The translations under genes were made by a program, and so were the position numbers. A DNA stretch of 64,000 bases from an uncultured Gammaproteobacteria bacterium (GTDB lineage Bacteria > Pseudomonadota > Gammaproteobacteria > Steroidobacterales > XN24): positions 19,762-83,761 of the forward strand of contig CAMYOC010000006.1 in NCBI GenBank assembly GCA_947259915.1, in the 5' to 3' direction. Below the pieces are notes generated by a model. It was not told the DNA's origin. It worked only from the letters and a program-made list of their open reading frames with translations, and searched no databases. Shown here in pieces: positions 43,420-51,282 of the stretch; position 1 is the first letter of the stretch, and the number at the start of each line of letters is the position of its first letter.

Positions 43420-44712
43420 ATGGCGTACGACGTCTTTGTTTCCTATTCCCACGAGGACAAGCTGACGGCGGACGCCGTCTGCGCCACCCTCGAAGGCCAG
43501 GGGATCCGCTGCTGGATCGCACCCCGGGACATCACTCCGGGTCAGGAGTGGGGCCAGGCGATCATCCAGGGCATCAGCGGAGCCCGGATCATGGTGGTGG
43601 TGTTCTCCCATCATTCAAACGAATCGCAACAGGTCATGCGCGAAGTCGAGCGGGCGGTGCACGCGGGGATAGCGGTGCTGCCGTTTCGTATCGAGGACGT
43701 GATTCCGTCGGGTTCGATGGAGTACTTCCTCAGCTCGATGCACTGGCTGGATGCGCTGACCGACAATATGGAGGAGCACATCCACAGTCTGGCGGCGAGT
43801 ATTCGGGCATCCCTGGACATCGATGGCGAGTCCGCCGCGAGCAGGCCGCAAGGTGTCGAGTCCCCGCCGCGGCCGCAAACCACACCAGCGCACGCCGCCG
43901 CTGCGTCGTCCTCCTCCGGGCGCAACAAGCTTATCCCCATCGCAGCAGCGATTGCCGCGGTTGCCGTGCTGCTCTATTTGGGACTGTTCGGTTTCCAGGG
44001 CGGCGATGACGTCAGCCACGATGGCGACGCGCGCCCGGCGCTCGAGGTCCCTGAACCCGCGGACATCAGCCGGCCCGAGACAGAGCAGCAAAGCGTGCGC
44101 GACGAGCAGCCAGTGGGTGTGCCCACCGGCACCTCGCCGAGCGCTGATGAAGATGTCCTGGCCGAGCCGCTGAACGCGGATCTTGAGCAACCCGTCGAGT
44201 CGACGATGCCTGTTTCGGATCCGGTGCCTGCCCCGATGCCAGCACCGGTCCAGGCGCCGGTTGTTCGCGCCGTCGAGCCGGAAGCGGCCGGCCCGGTCAA
44301 GACTTTCGTTGCTCCGCCGGCGAACGCGGTGGTGGCGGAGACCCCGGGCGATTACGAGTACGCCTATCTGGTCCATGCCGAGGTGGAGGGCGAGTTGGTC
44401 GATCAGGATTTTGCCGTGATAGACCTGGCCTCGGCCCCCAACGGCAGTATCCGGGAAGCCGCTCGTTTCCGCGTGGTCACGACGGCGCGTGTGGTTGATA
44501 CTCGTGAACTCCAGTACTTTGGCCGAACGCAGACCCATTACACGGTGTCACTGACGCTGCGGGTGACGGATTTGAGCAACGGCGCGATGGTCGTGGGACC
44601 GGTCAACTCGACGGTCCAGTACACGTCAATCAATGTTCAGGAAAACCTCCAGCAGGCAGCCCGCGAGTTGGCGCGCAGGGCCGCCGAGGACCTGAGGCAG
44701 CTAATTGCATAG
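43420..44712 (+). CDS. membrane-anchored TIR-domain protein
   Basis: 430 residues. A TIR_2 domain fills residues 1-135: YDVFVSYSHEDK, CWIAPRDITPGQEW and SQQVMREVERAVHAGI, where the Glu is in the position of the NADase catalytic residue. A low-complexity linker follows, then one membrane helix near 175 (LIPIAAAIAAVAVLLYLGLF), a Pro/Val/Ala-rich spacer and a C-terminal beta-rich domain of about 120 residues (YAYLVHAEVEGEL, TQTHYTVSLTLRVTDLS, ARRAAEDLRQLIA) of no family I know. ATG 43420 has GGGGGG upstream. Confidence 0.82.
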   Translation: MAYDVFVSYSHEDKLTADAVCATLEGQGIRCWIAPRDITPGQEWGQAIIQGISGARIMVVVFSHHSNESQQVMREVERAVHAGIAVLPFRIEDVIPSGSMEYFLSSMHWLDALTDNMEEHIHSLAASIRASLDIDGESAASRPQGVESPPRPQTTPAHAAAASSSSGRNKLIPIAAAIAAVAVLLYLGLFGFQGGDDVSHDGDARPALEVPEPADISRPETEQQSVRDEQPVGVPTGTSPSADEDVLAEPLNADLEQPVESTMPVSDPVPAPMPAPVQAPVVRAVEPEAAGPVKTFVAPPANAVVAETPGDYEYAYLVHAEVEGELVDQDFAVIDLASAPNGSIREAARFRVVTTARVVDTRELQYFGRTQTHYTVSLTLRVTDLSNGAMVVGPVNSTVQYTSINVQENLQQAARELARRAAEDLRQLIA

Positions 44713-44961
44713 CTGGCCATAGTTGGCGATGGAGCTGGACTTCGTCCGGAAAGAGGGCAAGGTGTCAGGTCCATTCTTGTGGTCAATTTATTGAATGAAC
44801 CCGACCTTTTCCTGCCACTTGACGGGCCAGATCAAACGGGCCGGACATAAGGGTATCAGGTCTATTTCGACGAACTCTGAATACCGCAAGAAACAAACGT
44901 GCCGCTCATTCCTCGTCTATGCTTCTGATGTGATTGGCATTTCGAACAGGAGCAGGCTGAT
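44713..44961. other. intergenic region with REP-like inverted repeat
   Basis: About 250 bases between the TIR gene and a secreted-protein gene. The stretch 44759-44815 has imperfect arms AGGTGTCAGGTCC and GAACCCGACC, a cousin of the repeat at 35334-35369; GTATCAGGTCTATTTCGACG near 44846 is a further half. No gene seen. Confidence 0.5.
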
Positions 44962-45444
44962 ATGAACCGTCTCTTTCCTGGCGTCGCGCTGATGTCCGTC
45001 CTGACCCTGGCCAGCGCCCAGGACACTGCCCCGGATCAGGATGGCGCAGTGACTGCCGGTCCTGATCTGCGTCAGATCGCGAGCCAACTCGAACCTGAAA
45101 AAGTCAGTTTCGGGGCATTCCGAAACACGTTCGGCTTCACCGAGTCGTCTAAATTCGGCATCGTCCATATCGACCGCGAGGGTGACATCATCACCTACTA
45201 TCTTGGCAACAACGAGCGCATGGAAGCCTACGCAAAGGCCATGGGCGGACGATCCGCCGTCCTGGGTTCGGGAGGCTTTTTCGCGGCCACGGCGGAAGAG
45301 GGCATCTGGGCAGGTCGATCGTCGATGTCATCCGATGACGGACATGTGGTCGAGTGCGCCCTTCGCTTCCGGGTCTCGGACCGGATGCTGCAGGAGAACA
45401 CCTGCGCCCAGGCGGAAGTGGGCGAAGGGAGTCCGGAAGAATAG
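44962..45444 (+). CDS. exported protein of unknown function
   Basis: 160 residues. The signal peptide is PGVALMSVLTLASA. The mature protein is acidic, with FGAFRNTFGFTESSKFGIVHI, GGRSAVLGSGGFFAATAEEGIW and ECALRFRVSDRML. No family recognised. A GGAGCAGG ribosome site lies upstream of the ATG. Confidence 0.65.
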   Translation: MNRLFPGVALMSVLTLASAQDTAPDQDGAVTAGPDLRQIASQLEPEKVSFGAFRNTFGFTESSKFGIVHIDREGDIITYYLGNNERMEAYAKAMGGRSAVLGSGGFFAATAEEGIWAGRSSMSSDDGHVVECALRFRVSDRMLQENTCAQAEVGEGSPEE

Positions 45445-45739
45445 CAGCAATGGGTCTGGTCTGACCGTGCAAGGTGCCGGGTCTGCCTTCAGGGATATAG
45501 ACTCGGCACCTTTTTCTTCGGGACGTATTGGATACCGCCGGCGGCATCCAAATAGATCCGGTAACTATTCCTAACCCGGCATATTTTTTCGGAGTGGCCC
45601 TCACCGCCGAGCTGAAGGCAATGGAAGATCTCACAATCTGGAAAGCCGCATCTGAGAGTTGCGCCAGTCAATGGCATCTGCTGATAAACGGCTAGAATCA
45701 GGGGTGTAAAGAGCGCCGAATAATTGTTCCGGATCGAAG

Positions 45740-46171
45740 ATGCCGAAGAAAGCTGATCCAGAAGATTCGACAAGTGCCCAATCCGAGAAACCGGGCTACG
45801 GTCTGGTGATGATCTTTTACCTCGTATCGGGGGCGTTCGGCATTCTCTATTTTGCGTTTCTGATCGTATCTCTATGGCTTCTTGATCGGGGATTCCTCGC
45901 AGACGAGTCGCTTACGCACTTCCTGGTCTTCGGGTTTCCGGGATTGATCCTTGGCTTCCTGCCGTACGGATGGCCGGTCGGAATTGTTTTGCTAATCCGA
46001 TATCGCCGCTCATGGCGAGTGGTGATTCCGGCAGCTGTCCTGATTGCGTTCGGCGTTTCCTCACTCTTTAGCAAAGCCTTGCTGTTGCCGGCTTCAGTCA
46101 ACGATGTTGCTCTCGTTCTTTACATCGTTGCCGCGTGCGCAGTCGGTATCGAGTGGCTCGCGAGGGATTAG
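45740..46171 (+). CDS. small membrane protein
   Basis: 143 residues with about four hydrophobic segments (LVMIFYLVSGAFGILYFAF; FLVFGFPGLILGFLPYGWPV; VVIPAAVLIAFGVSSLF; VALVLYIVAACAVGIEW). No family recognised. Its first bases overlap a minus-strand frame that I reject. It lies in the accessory part of the window. Confidence 0.6.
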   Translation: MPKKADPEDSTSAQSEKPGYGLVMIFYLVSGAFGILYFAFLIVSLWLLDRGFLADESLTHFLVFGFPGLILGFLPYGWPVGIVLLIRYRRSWRVVIPAAVLIAFGVSSLFSKALLLPASVNDVALVLYIVAACAVGIEWLARD

Positions 46172-46430
46172 AGTGCCGGAGGCAACTATATAACCAAACC
46201 CGCCAGGTGCCGGCCTGGTTACCTGAGCGCTGTTCCGGCGTAGTCGGCTATACCTGCCCTGGAGCGTCAGCCGACCTGGGGCTCGACAGGCCGACCGACA
46301 GGCATAAGGTTACCTCCGGCACCGTCTTTCACGCCGGCAACGCTGACTGGCAACAAGTCAATATGAGAACATCGGCACCGTCAGACCGCCCTTAGATACA
46401 AACGTTAACTTTGAAAAACAGGGAACATCC
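46172..46430. other. intergenic region upstream of VOC gene
   Basis: About 260 bases. A degenerate copy of the CCGGCAC repeat pattern (GACTGGCAACAAGTCAATAT, then ACATCGGCACC) lies at 46346-46380. The CGTTAAC near 46400 could be a worn attC end before the VOC gene, but the pairing half is not clear. Confidence 0.4.
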
Positions 46431-46925
46431 ATGAGTACTTATCCAAGAACATTCTCGCATATCGGTATTTCCGTTCCTGATGTCGAGAAAGCGGTCAAAT
46501 TTTACAGCGACGTGATGGGCTGGTATCACATCATGGAACCCACCGTCATTCACGAAGAGTCAGATACGCCGATAGGGCAAATGTGTATTGATGTCTTTGG
46601 TAAGGGCTGGGGCTCTTTCAAAATAGCTCACATGTCTACCGGCGATAAGATCGGTGTTGAAATGTTCGAGTTCAAGAACAATGAAAGCCCCAAAGAATTC
46701 GAATACTGGAAGACGAGCACCTTCCACTTTTGTGTTCAGGATCCGGACATTGAAGGTCTGGTAAAAAAGATTGTGGAACACGGCGGCAAACAGCGCATGC
46801 CTATCCGCGAGTATTACCCTGGCGAGAAGCCCTACAGGATGTGCTACGTCGAAGATCCCTTTGGCCTCATCTTCGAGGTCTATTCACATAGCTACGAATT
46901 GACCTATTCACAGGGCGCGTACTAA
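46431..46925 (+). CDS. VOC-family (glyoxalase-like) protein
   Basis: 164 residues. The start FSHIGISVPDVEKAVKFYSDV and the C-terminal MCYVEDPFGLIFEVYSHSYE with metal-binding His/Glu positions are typical of the vicinal-oxygen-chelate fold. Substrate unknown. The gene is clearly more AT-rich than the core genes, in keeping with acquired DNA. Its stop is followed by AAAAAGCCAACAAACAAAG, an attC R''-like start. Confidence 0.82.
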   Translation: MSTYPRTFSHIGISVPDVEKAVKFYSDVMGWYHIMEPTVIHEESDTPIGQMCIDVFGKGWGSFKIAHMSTGDKIGVEMFEFKNNESPKEFEYWKTSTFHFCVQDPDIEGLVKKIVEHGGKQRMPIREYYPGEKPYRMCYVEDPFGLIFEVYSHSYELTYSQGAY

Positions 46926-46929
46926 AAAG

Positions 46930-46990
46930 CCAACAAACAAAGTAAGCTTACGCATCAATGCGCGGCTTCTCTCTGAGAAACCGAATGGAC
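46930..46990. repeat. attC-like element, pair of the one at 50180-50244
   Basis: The 29 bases at 46956-46984 and 50216-50244 differ at only three or four positions (TGCGCGGCTTCTCTCTGAGA against TGCGCAGCTTCTCTCTGGGA), with GCCAACA and CCCAACG boxes beside them. The arrangement resembles half of an attC site. It lies at the end of the plus-strand VOC gene. Confidence 0.5.
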
Positions 46991-47051
46991 ATTCTCCTTC
47001 TGTGTTGTGTTCATCTGAACGATAGACGTTTATCGGTTTCGGAGGCGAAGC

Positions 47052-47807
47052 CTACTTTCTATATCCGGAGCAGCCGAACCTTGAAAACCATGGATGCTTG
47101 CCAAAGTGGTCACGCGGAACGGGCTCACCGTGAACCAGATAGTATTCAAAGCCCCTCAGCACCGACGACAGGTAATCGCTGAGGAGTGGCTTGAGACGCA
47201 AATGATGCGGCAGCCACCGCAAGACTGCGGGTAAGTTCTGCAGTGGATATGGATAGACCGCGATCGTGAGAATTGAACTCTGTTCGCTGACGGATCGAAT
47301 ACGCCACGAAACAAACGAGGGCTTCCCGCCATTGCTGCCGATCTCAAGGTCGTAGCCAATCTGATCGATCCAGCGGCAGAATCGCCGCTCGAAGACCCGG
47401 CCGTTCAAATAGTGGACTTCGTCTCGAGACTGCTCGCCAGGCCATTGGTGGACAGGATTCGCCGCACAGAACGGGTGACACCGTTCGAGATTGCCAGCCG
47501 ACGAGATCGCCGCCCAGACCTCCGCTGCCGGAACCTCGATTGCCTGCGCCACCACCACCGGCCATCTGAAATGCGGTCTTGGGTTGTCCCAGTTTGGCAC
47601 TTTCACTTCCGCCGCCACAAAACGATCACCGTACTCACTCCAAAATCCTTCCGCCTGATCCGCCCATCGGAATCCAGCCCGTAATAAGTCGGATACCCGG
47701 GTACGGAAGAAACCGAACGCCGGCACAGCTTGCTGGGCGAATTGCTCGCGCTGGTCTGCAGGCCTCACTCCTGCCAATGTTGAGGTTGCTCCAATGTTGT
47801 TGCGCAC
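47052..47807 (-). CDS. SRPBCC-family protein
   Basis: Up to 251 residues; the conserved part starts near PNWDNPRPHFRWPVVVAQAI and has the START-like features EVWAAISSAGNLERCHPF, RWIDQIGYDLEIGSNGG and a C-terminal helix around SDYLSSVLRGFEYYLVHG. The first 30 residues overlap the GNAT gene by 43 bases and include a repeat unit (VPAFGFF), so the true start is probably later, perhaps GTG 47606. Function unknown. Confidence 0.7.
   Translation of the reverse strand: MRNNIGATSTLAGVRPADQREQFAQQAVPAFGFFRTRVSDLLRAGFRWADQAEGFWSEYGDRFVAAEVKVPNWDNPRPHFRWPVVVAQAIEVPAAEVWAAISSAGNLERCHPFCAANPVHQWPGEQSRDEVHYLNGRVFERRFCRWIDQIGYDLEIGSNGGKPSFVSWRIRSVSEQSSILTIAVYPYPLQNLPAVLRWLPHHLRLKPLLSDYLSSVLRGFEYYLVHGEPVPRDHFGKHPWFSRFGCSGYRK
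47708..47726 (-). repeat. ACCGAACGCCGGCAC dispersed repeat, member 2
   Basis: On the minus strand GTGCCGGCGTTCGGTTTCTT, one of the family described at 61160-61236. It is inside or just before the SRPBCC frame. Confidence 0.6.
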
Positions 47808-48310
47808 CGGATCTTTCCCCGCACACTACCGATTACGCCTGCCTTTAGTTCTTGCACCATCCAGGCAGCCTCGTGCGCGGCGGGTATTGGGTAAGGCGCC
47901 TCAAAACCAAGCGCTCCCGCTGGTCTGAATCCAAACCTGGGATAGTAGCCGGGGTGACCAAGCACGAAGATCAACTCCACTTCTGCTGCCGCAAGCTGCT
48001 TCAATCCCTCATTGATCAATGCGCCCCCAATTCCTTCACCCTGATGATCCTTTGCAACTGCAAGCGGTGCCAAAATCTGGGCGGGAACGGATTGATCCTT
48101 GGGCTGGAGCCTTACCGAAGAAAACAAGACATGGCCAACAATCCGCCCCTCCATTTCTGCCACCAATGAAAGCAAGGGCTTCGCCGTTTCATCATCGAGC
48201 AGTCCACAGACCAGGCCAACGACTTCCTGGCCTTCCTTTTCGCCGAACGCGCTCATGTGGACAGCGCCGATGGCAGCACGATCAGAATCTTTTGCTTGTC
48301 TTATATTCAC
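47765..48310 (-). CDS. GNAT-family N-acetyltransferase (YhbS-like)
   Basis: 181 residues, YhbS-like. It has NIRQAKDSDRAAIGAVHMSAFG, APLAVAKDHQGEGIGGALINEG (acetyl-CoA site), VELIFVLGHPGYYPRFGF and VRGKIRCATTLEQPQHW. I chose the GTG at 48310, preceded by AGGA; the frame runs to 48406. A possible attC R' box (GCGTTAACT) lies 17 bases upstream, which is the normal place for a cassette junction. Confidence 0.8.
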   Translation of the reverse strand: MNIRQAKDSDRAAIGAVHMSAFGEKEGQEVVGLVCGLLDDETAKPLLSLVAEMEGRIVGHVLFSSVRLQPKDQSVPAQILAPLAVAKDHQGEGIGGALINEGLKQLAAAEVELIFVLGHPGYYPRFGFRPAGALGFEAPYPIPAAHEAAWMVQELKAGVIGSVRGKIRCATTLEQPQHWQE

Positions 48311-48324
48311 GGGGTGATTCCTAC

Positions 48325-48450
48325 AGAGCCAGTTAACGCCTGCGTTCAGGCGCGTATGACGTAATAACCGTACTTGCGGCAGCGAAAATAATGAGCAGCG
48401 GGTCAAACGTCATCTGCAACGCTTTGCTAGCGGCAATTTCTTTGTCGATT
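48325..48450 (-). other. weak attC-like site upstream of the GNAT gene
   Basis: On the minus strand a GCTAGCAAAGCGTTG box (near the CCTAACAAAGCG consensus) at one end and CTGAACGCAGGCGTTAACT at the other, in the order and spacing of a long attC. The pairing of arms is imperfect and the site is only suggestive. Confidence 0.4.
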
Positions 48451-48490
48451 CATGGTCTATCGGCGTAGCTACGCTGGTTTGAAGTCAGCG

Positions 48491-49258
48491 CTAAAACTTA
48501 CCATTGTCGTTTTTCCACTCGGTGCGTGGTGGGATCGCCTCGGTGGTGTCCCAATGCTCTACCAGCTTGTCATTGGCAACGCGAAAAAGGTCGTAGAACG
48601 AGGAGTGCACTCCATTCAGGAAGCCCTCACTGACAGAAAGCACGAAATTCCCTTCAGCCAGAAGACGGTGGATTCTGTCATAGCGTATTGTGATGCCGTC
48701 GTTGGATGGCGGCCCAAACAGGGCCAAACGCAGAGCCGAGAGACCATCACCGATGCGTGGGTTATGCTCGGTGTAGTCCTCGTCATCGATAAACTGCCCC
48801 AGCTTATCCGGTTGTCCACCGATGAGAACCGTTTCAACGAAGGCTCGCACGATTTCCCGGTTGGATTCCGTCTTTTCGAGATCGGTGGCTTCGGTCGGAC
48901 CATCAACCATAGTATGACCGGAGGGGCTAGGGCCTTGTCGTGCCTGGATATTATCCCAGTGCTCGACGGTCAGATCGCCCTCAAATCGAAAGACTTCGAA
49001 GCCTATTCTCGAGCTGCTGAAGTCATATTCTGTATGGCCAAATACGTAGTCGCCGTCAGCGAAGATCCGCACGATATTGACCCGGGGAGAGCTTTTCGAC
49101 AGGCGCTTAAACAAAGCAGCCAGGCCCTCACCCCCTTCCTGAGTTTGTGGGTTGTGCTGAATGTATTTGTCAGGATTGACGACAGCCACCGAGGCCTCGT
49201 CACCGGTTTCGATACCTTTTAGCAAGGCGCAAATCTGTTTTTTTCTTTCTGCTTTCAT
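48491..49258 (-). CDS. tandem SnoaL-like (NTF2 fold) protein
   Basis: 255 residues with two copies of a SnoaL-like domain. The first has DKYIQHNPQTQEGGEGLAALF, the second DYTEHNPRIGDGLSALRLALF, each followed by the DGDYVFGHTEYDF or EGNFVLSVSEGF strand and a VEHWD end. Small polyketide cyclase-like proteins of this type bind hydrophobic ligands; none can be named. The ATG at 49258 lies 25 bases after a strong attC site (49283-49341). Confidence 0.8.
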   Translation of the reverse strand: MKAERKKQICALLKGIETGDEASVAVVNPDKYIQHNPQTQEGGEGLAALFKRLSKSSPRVNIVRIFADGDYVFGHTEYDFSSSRIGFEVFRFEGDLTVEHWDNIQARQGPSPSGHTMVDGPTEATDLEKTESNREIVRAFVETVLIGGQPDKLGQFIDDEDYTEHNPRIGDGLSALRLALFGPPSNDGITIRYDRIHRLLAEGNFVLSVSEGFLNGVHSSFYDLFRVANDKLVEHWDTTEAIPPRTEWKNDNGKF

Positions 49259-49282
49259 CCGTGCTGCCGTATCTTCATGGCA

Positions 49283-49341
49283 GCCAACGCCCGAATCAAG
49301 CGGCGCGCGGCAAGCGCGACCGCTTGACCGGAGGGTCAGGC
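49283..49341 (-). other. integron attC site (59 bases) of the DUF1697 cassette
   Basis: On the minus strand the element starts GCCTGACC (containing the TGA of the DUF1697 gene), has the inner arms TCAAGCGG and CCGCTTGA that pair perfectly around an 18-base loop, and ends GGGCGTTGGC (R'). It is exactly 59 bases long. The next gene starts 25 bases beyond. R''/R' pairing is imperfect. Confidence 0.7.
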
Positions 49342-49881
49342 CACACCGGCGCGTAGAAGACCATTGATCTTGAGGACGGTAGCCCAGTTTCTTGATGTAG
49401 CTGTGTGGCCTGGCCTGGCAAGCAGGGCCTTGGCCAACTTGCTTTCCAGTATGCCGCCTGCGCAGTGCAGGTACGCCGCGTGTTTGCCGATGGCGAACTG
49501 CTCAGGTGGCTGAACCAGGGGCGCCAGGCTCGACAGACTGACCAAGGCCTGGCGTTTTTGAGTGAAGACCACAAGTAGCCGCGAGTGGTCCTCCGCACCT
49601 GCGGCGAACGGACACTCGGCTACTGCCGAAGCGAACTCGGTAGAGGCCTTCACAACGACGGGAACTTCGAACCCGAAGCGCTCGACGAGTGATGCAGCAA
49701 TGGATCTGGCGTGCGCCAGAGCGGAGCGTCCTGTACTACTGAACACCGCATTACCGCTGTTCAGCAAGGTCTGAATTGCTGTGAAGCCTTGTCCCTCAAG
49801 CAGCGCACGAAACTCGGCCATAGGCACTCGCTTGGCCTTGCCGATGTTGACGCCGCGAAGCAGGACTACGAACCGGGGCAT
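49336..49881 (-). CDS. DUF1697-family protein
   Basis: 181 residues, the normal family size. It begins PRFVVLLRGVNIGKAKRVPM and has FRALLEGQGFTAIQTLLNSGN, the DUF1697 signature, and near the end GHTATSRNWATVLKI. Function unknown. Its stop TGA falls inside the R'' box GCCTGAC of an attC site, as in integron cassettes. Confidence 0.88.
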   Translation of the reverse strand: MPRFVVLLRGVNIGKAKRVPMAEFRALLEGQGFTAIQTLLNSGNAVFSSTGRSALAHARSIAASLVERFGFEVPVVVKASTEFASAVAECPFAAGAEDHSRLLVVFTQKRQALVSLSSLAPLVQPPEQFAIGKHAAYLHCAGGILESKLAKALLARPGHTATSRNWATVLKINGLLRAGVA

Positions 49882-50141
49882 CGGTGTGGCCTGACGATGA
49901 GTTCAGCGGCCCAACAGGCAAGGGCGCGCTTGAAGTAAACCCGCTTCCCCGGGTACGCGACGGCCATGCGCTCGAAATACTCGATGAACGCCTCTTTGCC
50001 ATCGGCTACTTCAGGATTGTGCTGAATATACTCAGCACCGGTGAAGCGCTCAATGGCTTCACGTGGCTTGCACTGATTGAACATCAGGTTATAGAACGCC
50101 TGGGCGTTTGCCTTGTTCTGCTTTGGATCGCTCATGTTCAC
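49866..50141 (-). pseudogene. truncated SnoaL-like protein fused to an attC remnant
   Basis: 91 codons. MSDPKQNKANAQAFYNLMF, then EYIQHNPEVADGKEAFIEYF and AYPGKRVYFKRAL are the first half of a SnoaL-like domain. After KRAL the reading changes to an unrelated tail. The DNA there (GGGCCGCTGAACTCATCG then TCAGGCC) resembles the L'-R' end of an attC. I take it as a cassette broken by recombination at an attC end. The frame overlaps the DUF1697 start. Confidence 0.65.
49868..49915 (-). other. attC-like remnant
   Basis: The minus-strand stretch GCTGAACTCATCGTCAGGC resembles the conserved attC end CTTAACTCAAGCGTTAGGC in order and position before the DUF1697 start. Only the right half is present. 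Confidence 0.45.
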
Positions 50142-50179
50142 ATCTGCGCTACCGGAGAGGGCGTCAGGTCCATTTTCCG

Positions 50180-50244
50180 CTTCGACGACAGGAAAACAAA
50201 CCCAACGCCTTTTCCCAGTGCGCAGCTTCTCTCTGGGAAACCGA
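50180..50244 (-). repeat. attC-like element upstream of the truncated SnoaL gene
   Basis: On the minus strand TCGGTTTCCCAGAGAGAAGC leads, through AAAAGGCGTTGGGT, to the truncated gene 60 bases on. The second half equals the R' box form GTTRRRY. It shares its left 29 bases with 46956-46984. Confidence 0.5.
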
Positions 50245-50575
50245 TCACCTGCACCGTCCGCCCCTGTGGAATTGGTTTAACCGGGCGATTATGTGACGGT
50301 CCTCTCAGAACGCCGAAGCGGGCGCGAGATTCCCTTGGCCTGCGCCTCCGCGTGTCTGTGTTGAAATAGTCTCCAGGATGAATCAGGCAGGGAAGCAGCG
50401 CGGCTGCGGCTCAGGAGCCTGACATCAGGAGATCAATCGGCGCCGATTTGCGGGATCAACAGGCGGTCGTGCCCGGTGAAACACGCATGCCCGGATCGAT
50501 GAGATCCACAAATGACGGAACGGCTATCCCCGACCTGCACAAGCGCACGGGGCAACAAGAAACGGAGAAACAGAT

Positions 50576-50638
50576 ATGGAATCCTACGACCTGCTCGATA
50601 TGCTCTTTCGGTTCTTCGGCTACGTCTGGACCGACTAA
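50576..50638 (+). CDS. possible 20-residue peptide
   Basis: ATG with ACGGAG eight bases upstream, coding MESYDLLDMLFRFFGYVWTD. The composition is aromatic and amphipathic like very small membrane peptides. Only the ribosome site and the compact length support it. Confidence 0.2.
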   Translation: MESYDLLDMLFRFFGYVWTD

Positions 50639-50651
50639 CCGGGAGTGATCT

Positions 50652-50706
50652 GGGTGTCAGGGACTGATTTCCGCCCGACTCTGGTGGATTGGTCTCTGAC
50701 CCCGGA
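50652..50706. repeat. REP-like palindrome related to 41426-41479
   Basis: GGGTGTCAGGGACTGATT at one end and TTGGTCTCTGACCCCGG at the other pair over about 15 bases with mismatches. The arms are clearly the same family as the perfect repeat at 41426. Confidence 0.65.
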
Positions 50707-50737
50707 TTCTGCTTTTTTACCTTCATTCAATAGCCCA

Positions 50738-50757
50738 GGAAACCGAACACCGGCATT
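50738..50757 (-). repeat. ACCGAACACCGGCAT dispersed repeat, member 3
   Basis: AACCGAACACCGGCATT, the core of the family described at 61160-61236. Confidence 0.65.
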
Positions 50758-50827
50758 CTTGTATCATTTTGTCAGGCGGCGCAGACAAGGGACTGCTGGG
50801 CACCTTGATCGATTGCACTTCCCCTCC

Positions 50828-51241
50828 CTAGTAACTCTTGCTCTGAGTGATGCCATCCGCAATCTCATAGTAGTCTCCCTTGTCCTCGACGAATGTGTGC
50901 TTCGCCAGGTGCGATTTCGTCGGGGAGTCGAAGAGCCCCATGGCCACGGCGGTGAACTCGTAACCCTCAATGGTTGGCTTCCAGAACAGCGTTGACCCGC
51001 AAACAGAACAGAATCCGCGCAAGACTTGTTCAGATGACTGATACCAGCCGATATGCCGGGCACCATGAATTGTCAATGCATCACGCCTGACATTCACGGC
51101 AGCGAGAAAGTGTCCCGACTGCTTCCGACAACTCGAGCAGTGACAAGCTTCCGGCTGATGCTCAAGCTCCCCGGAGACATCAATCCGCACTCCACCGCAA
51201 AGACACGCTCCGTTGAGCATAGCGTTATGACCCGATGCCAT
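50828..51241 (-). CDS. GFA-family (glutathione-dependent formaldehyde-activating-like) protein
   Basis: 137 residues. It has the zinc cysteines GACLCGGVRI, CHCSSCRKQSGHFLA and GFCSVCGSTLFW of the GFA/CENP-V fold. ATG 51241 chosen (another at 51253). Real formaldehyde activity is not shown for most members. A second, diverged GFA gene lies at 53894 in the same array. Confidence 0.88.
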   Translation of the reverse strand: MASGHNAMLNGACLCGGVRIDVSGELEHQPEACHCSSCRKQSGHFLAAVNVRRDALTIHGARHIGWYQSSEQVLRGFCSVCGSTLFWKPTIEGYEFTAVAMGLFDSPTKSHLAKHTFVEDKGDYYEIADGITQSKSY

Positions 51242-51282
51242 TAGCCGCGTCACCCAACGACTCAGTCAGGCCGCGTGCGTAT

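Larger units (their letters stand above)
50142..50827. other. accessory intergenic region with attC-like and REP-like repeats
   Basis: About 690 bases. It contains the GCGTTGGGT box near 50200 with the 29-base element at 50216-50244 shared with 46956-46984, a possible 20-codon gene (50576), a REP-like palindrome (50652-50706) and a CCGGCAT repeat unit (50738-50757). No larger gene was recognised. Confidence 0.5.

Noticed and set aside
45489..45773. A 94-codon minus-strand frame reading CGFPDCEIFHCLQLGGEG and YRIYLDAAGGIQYV
   Set aside because: It overlaps the start of the better-supported membrane-protein gene, has no ribosome site and no family I recognise. It could be a worn gene end but cannot be supported.
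48452..49222. Plus-strand frame of 256 codons
   Set aside because: Shadow of the tandem SnoaL-like gene, which has matching domain repeats on the minus strand.
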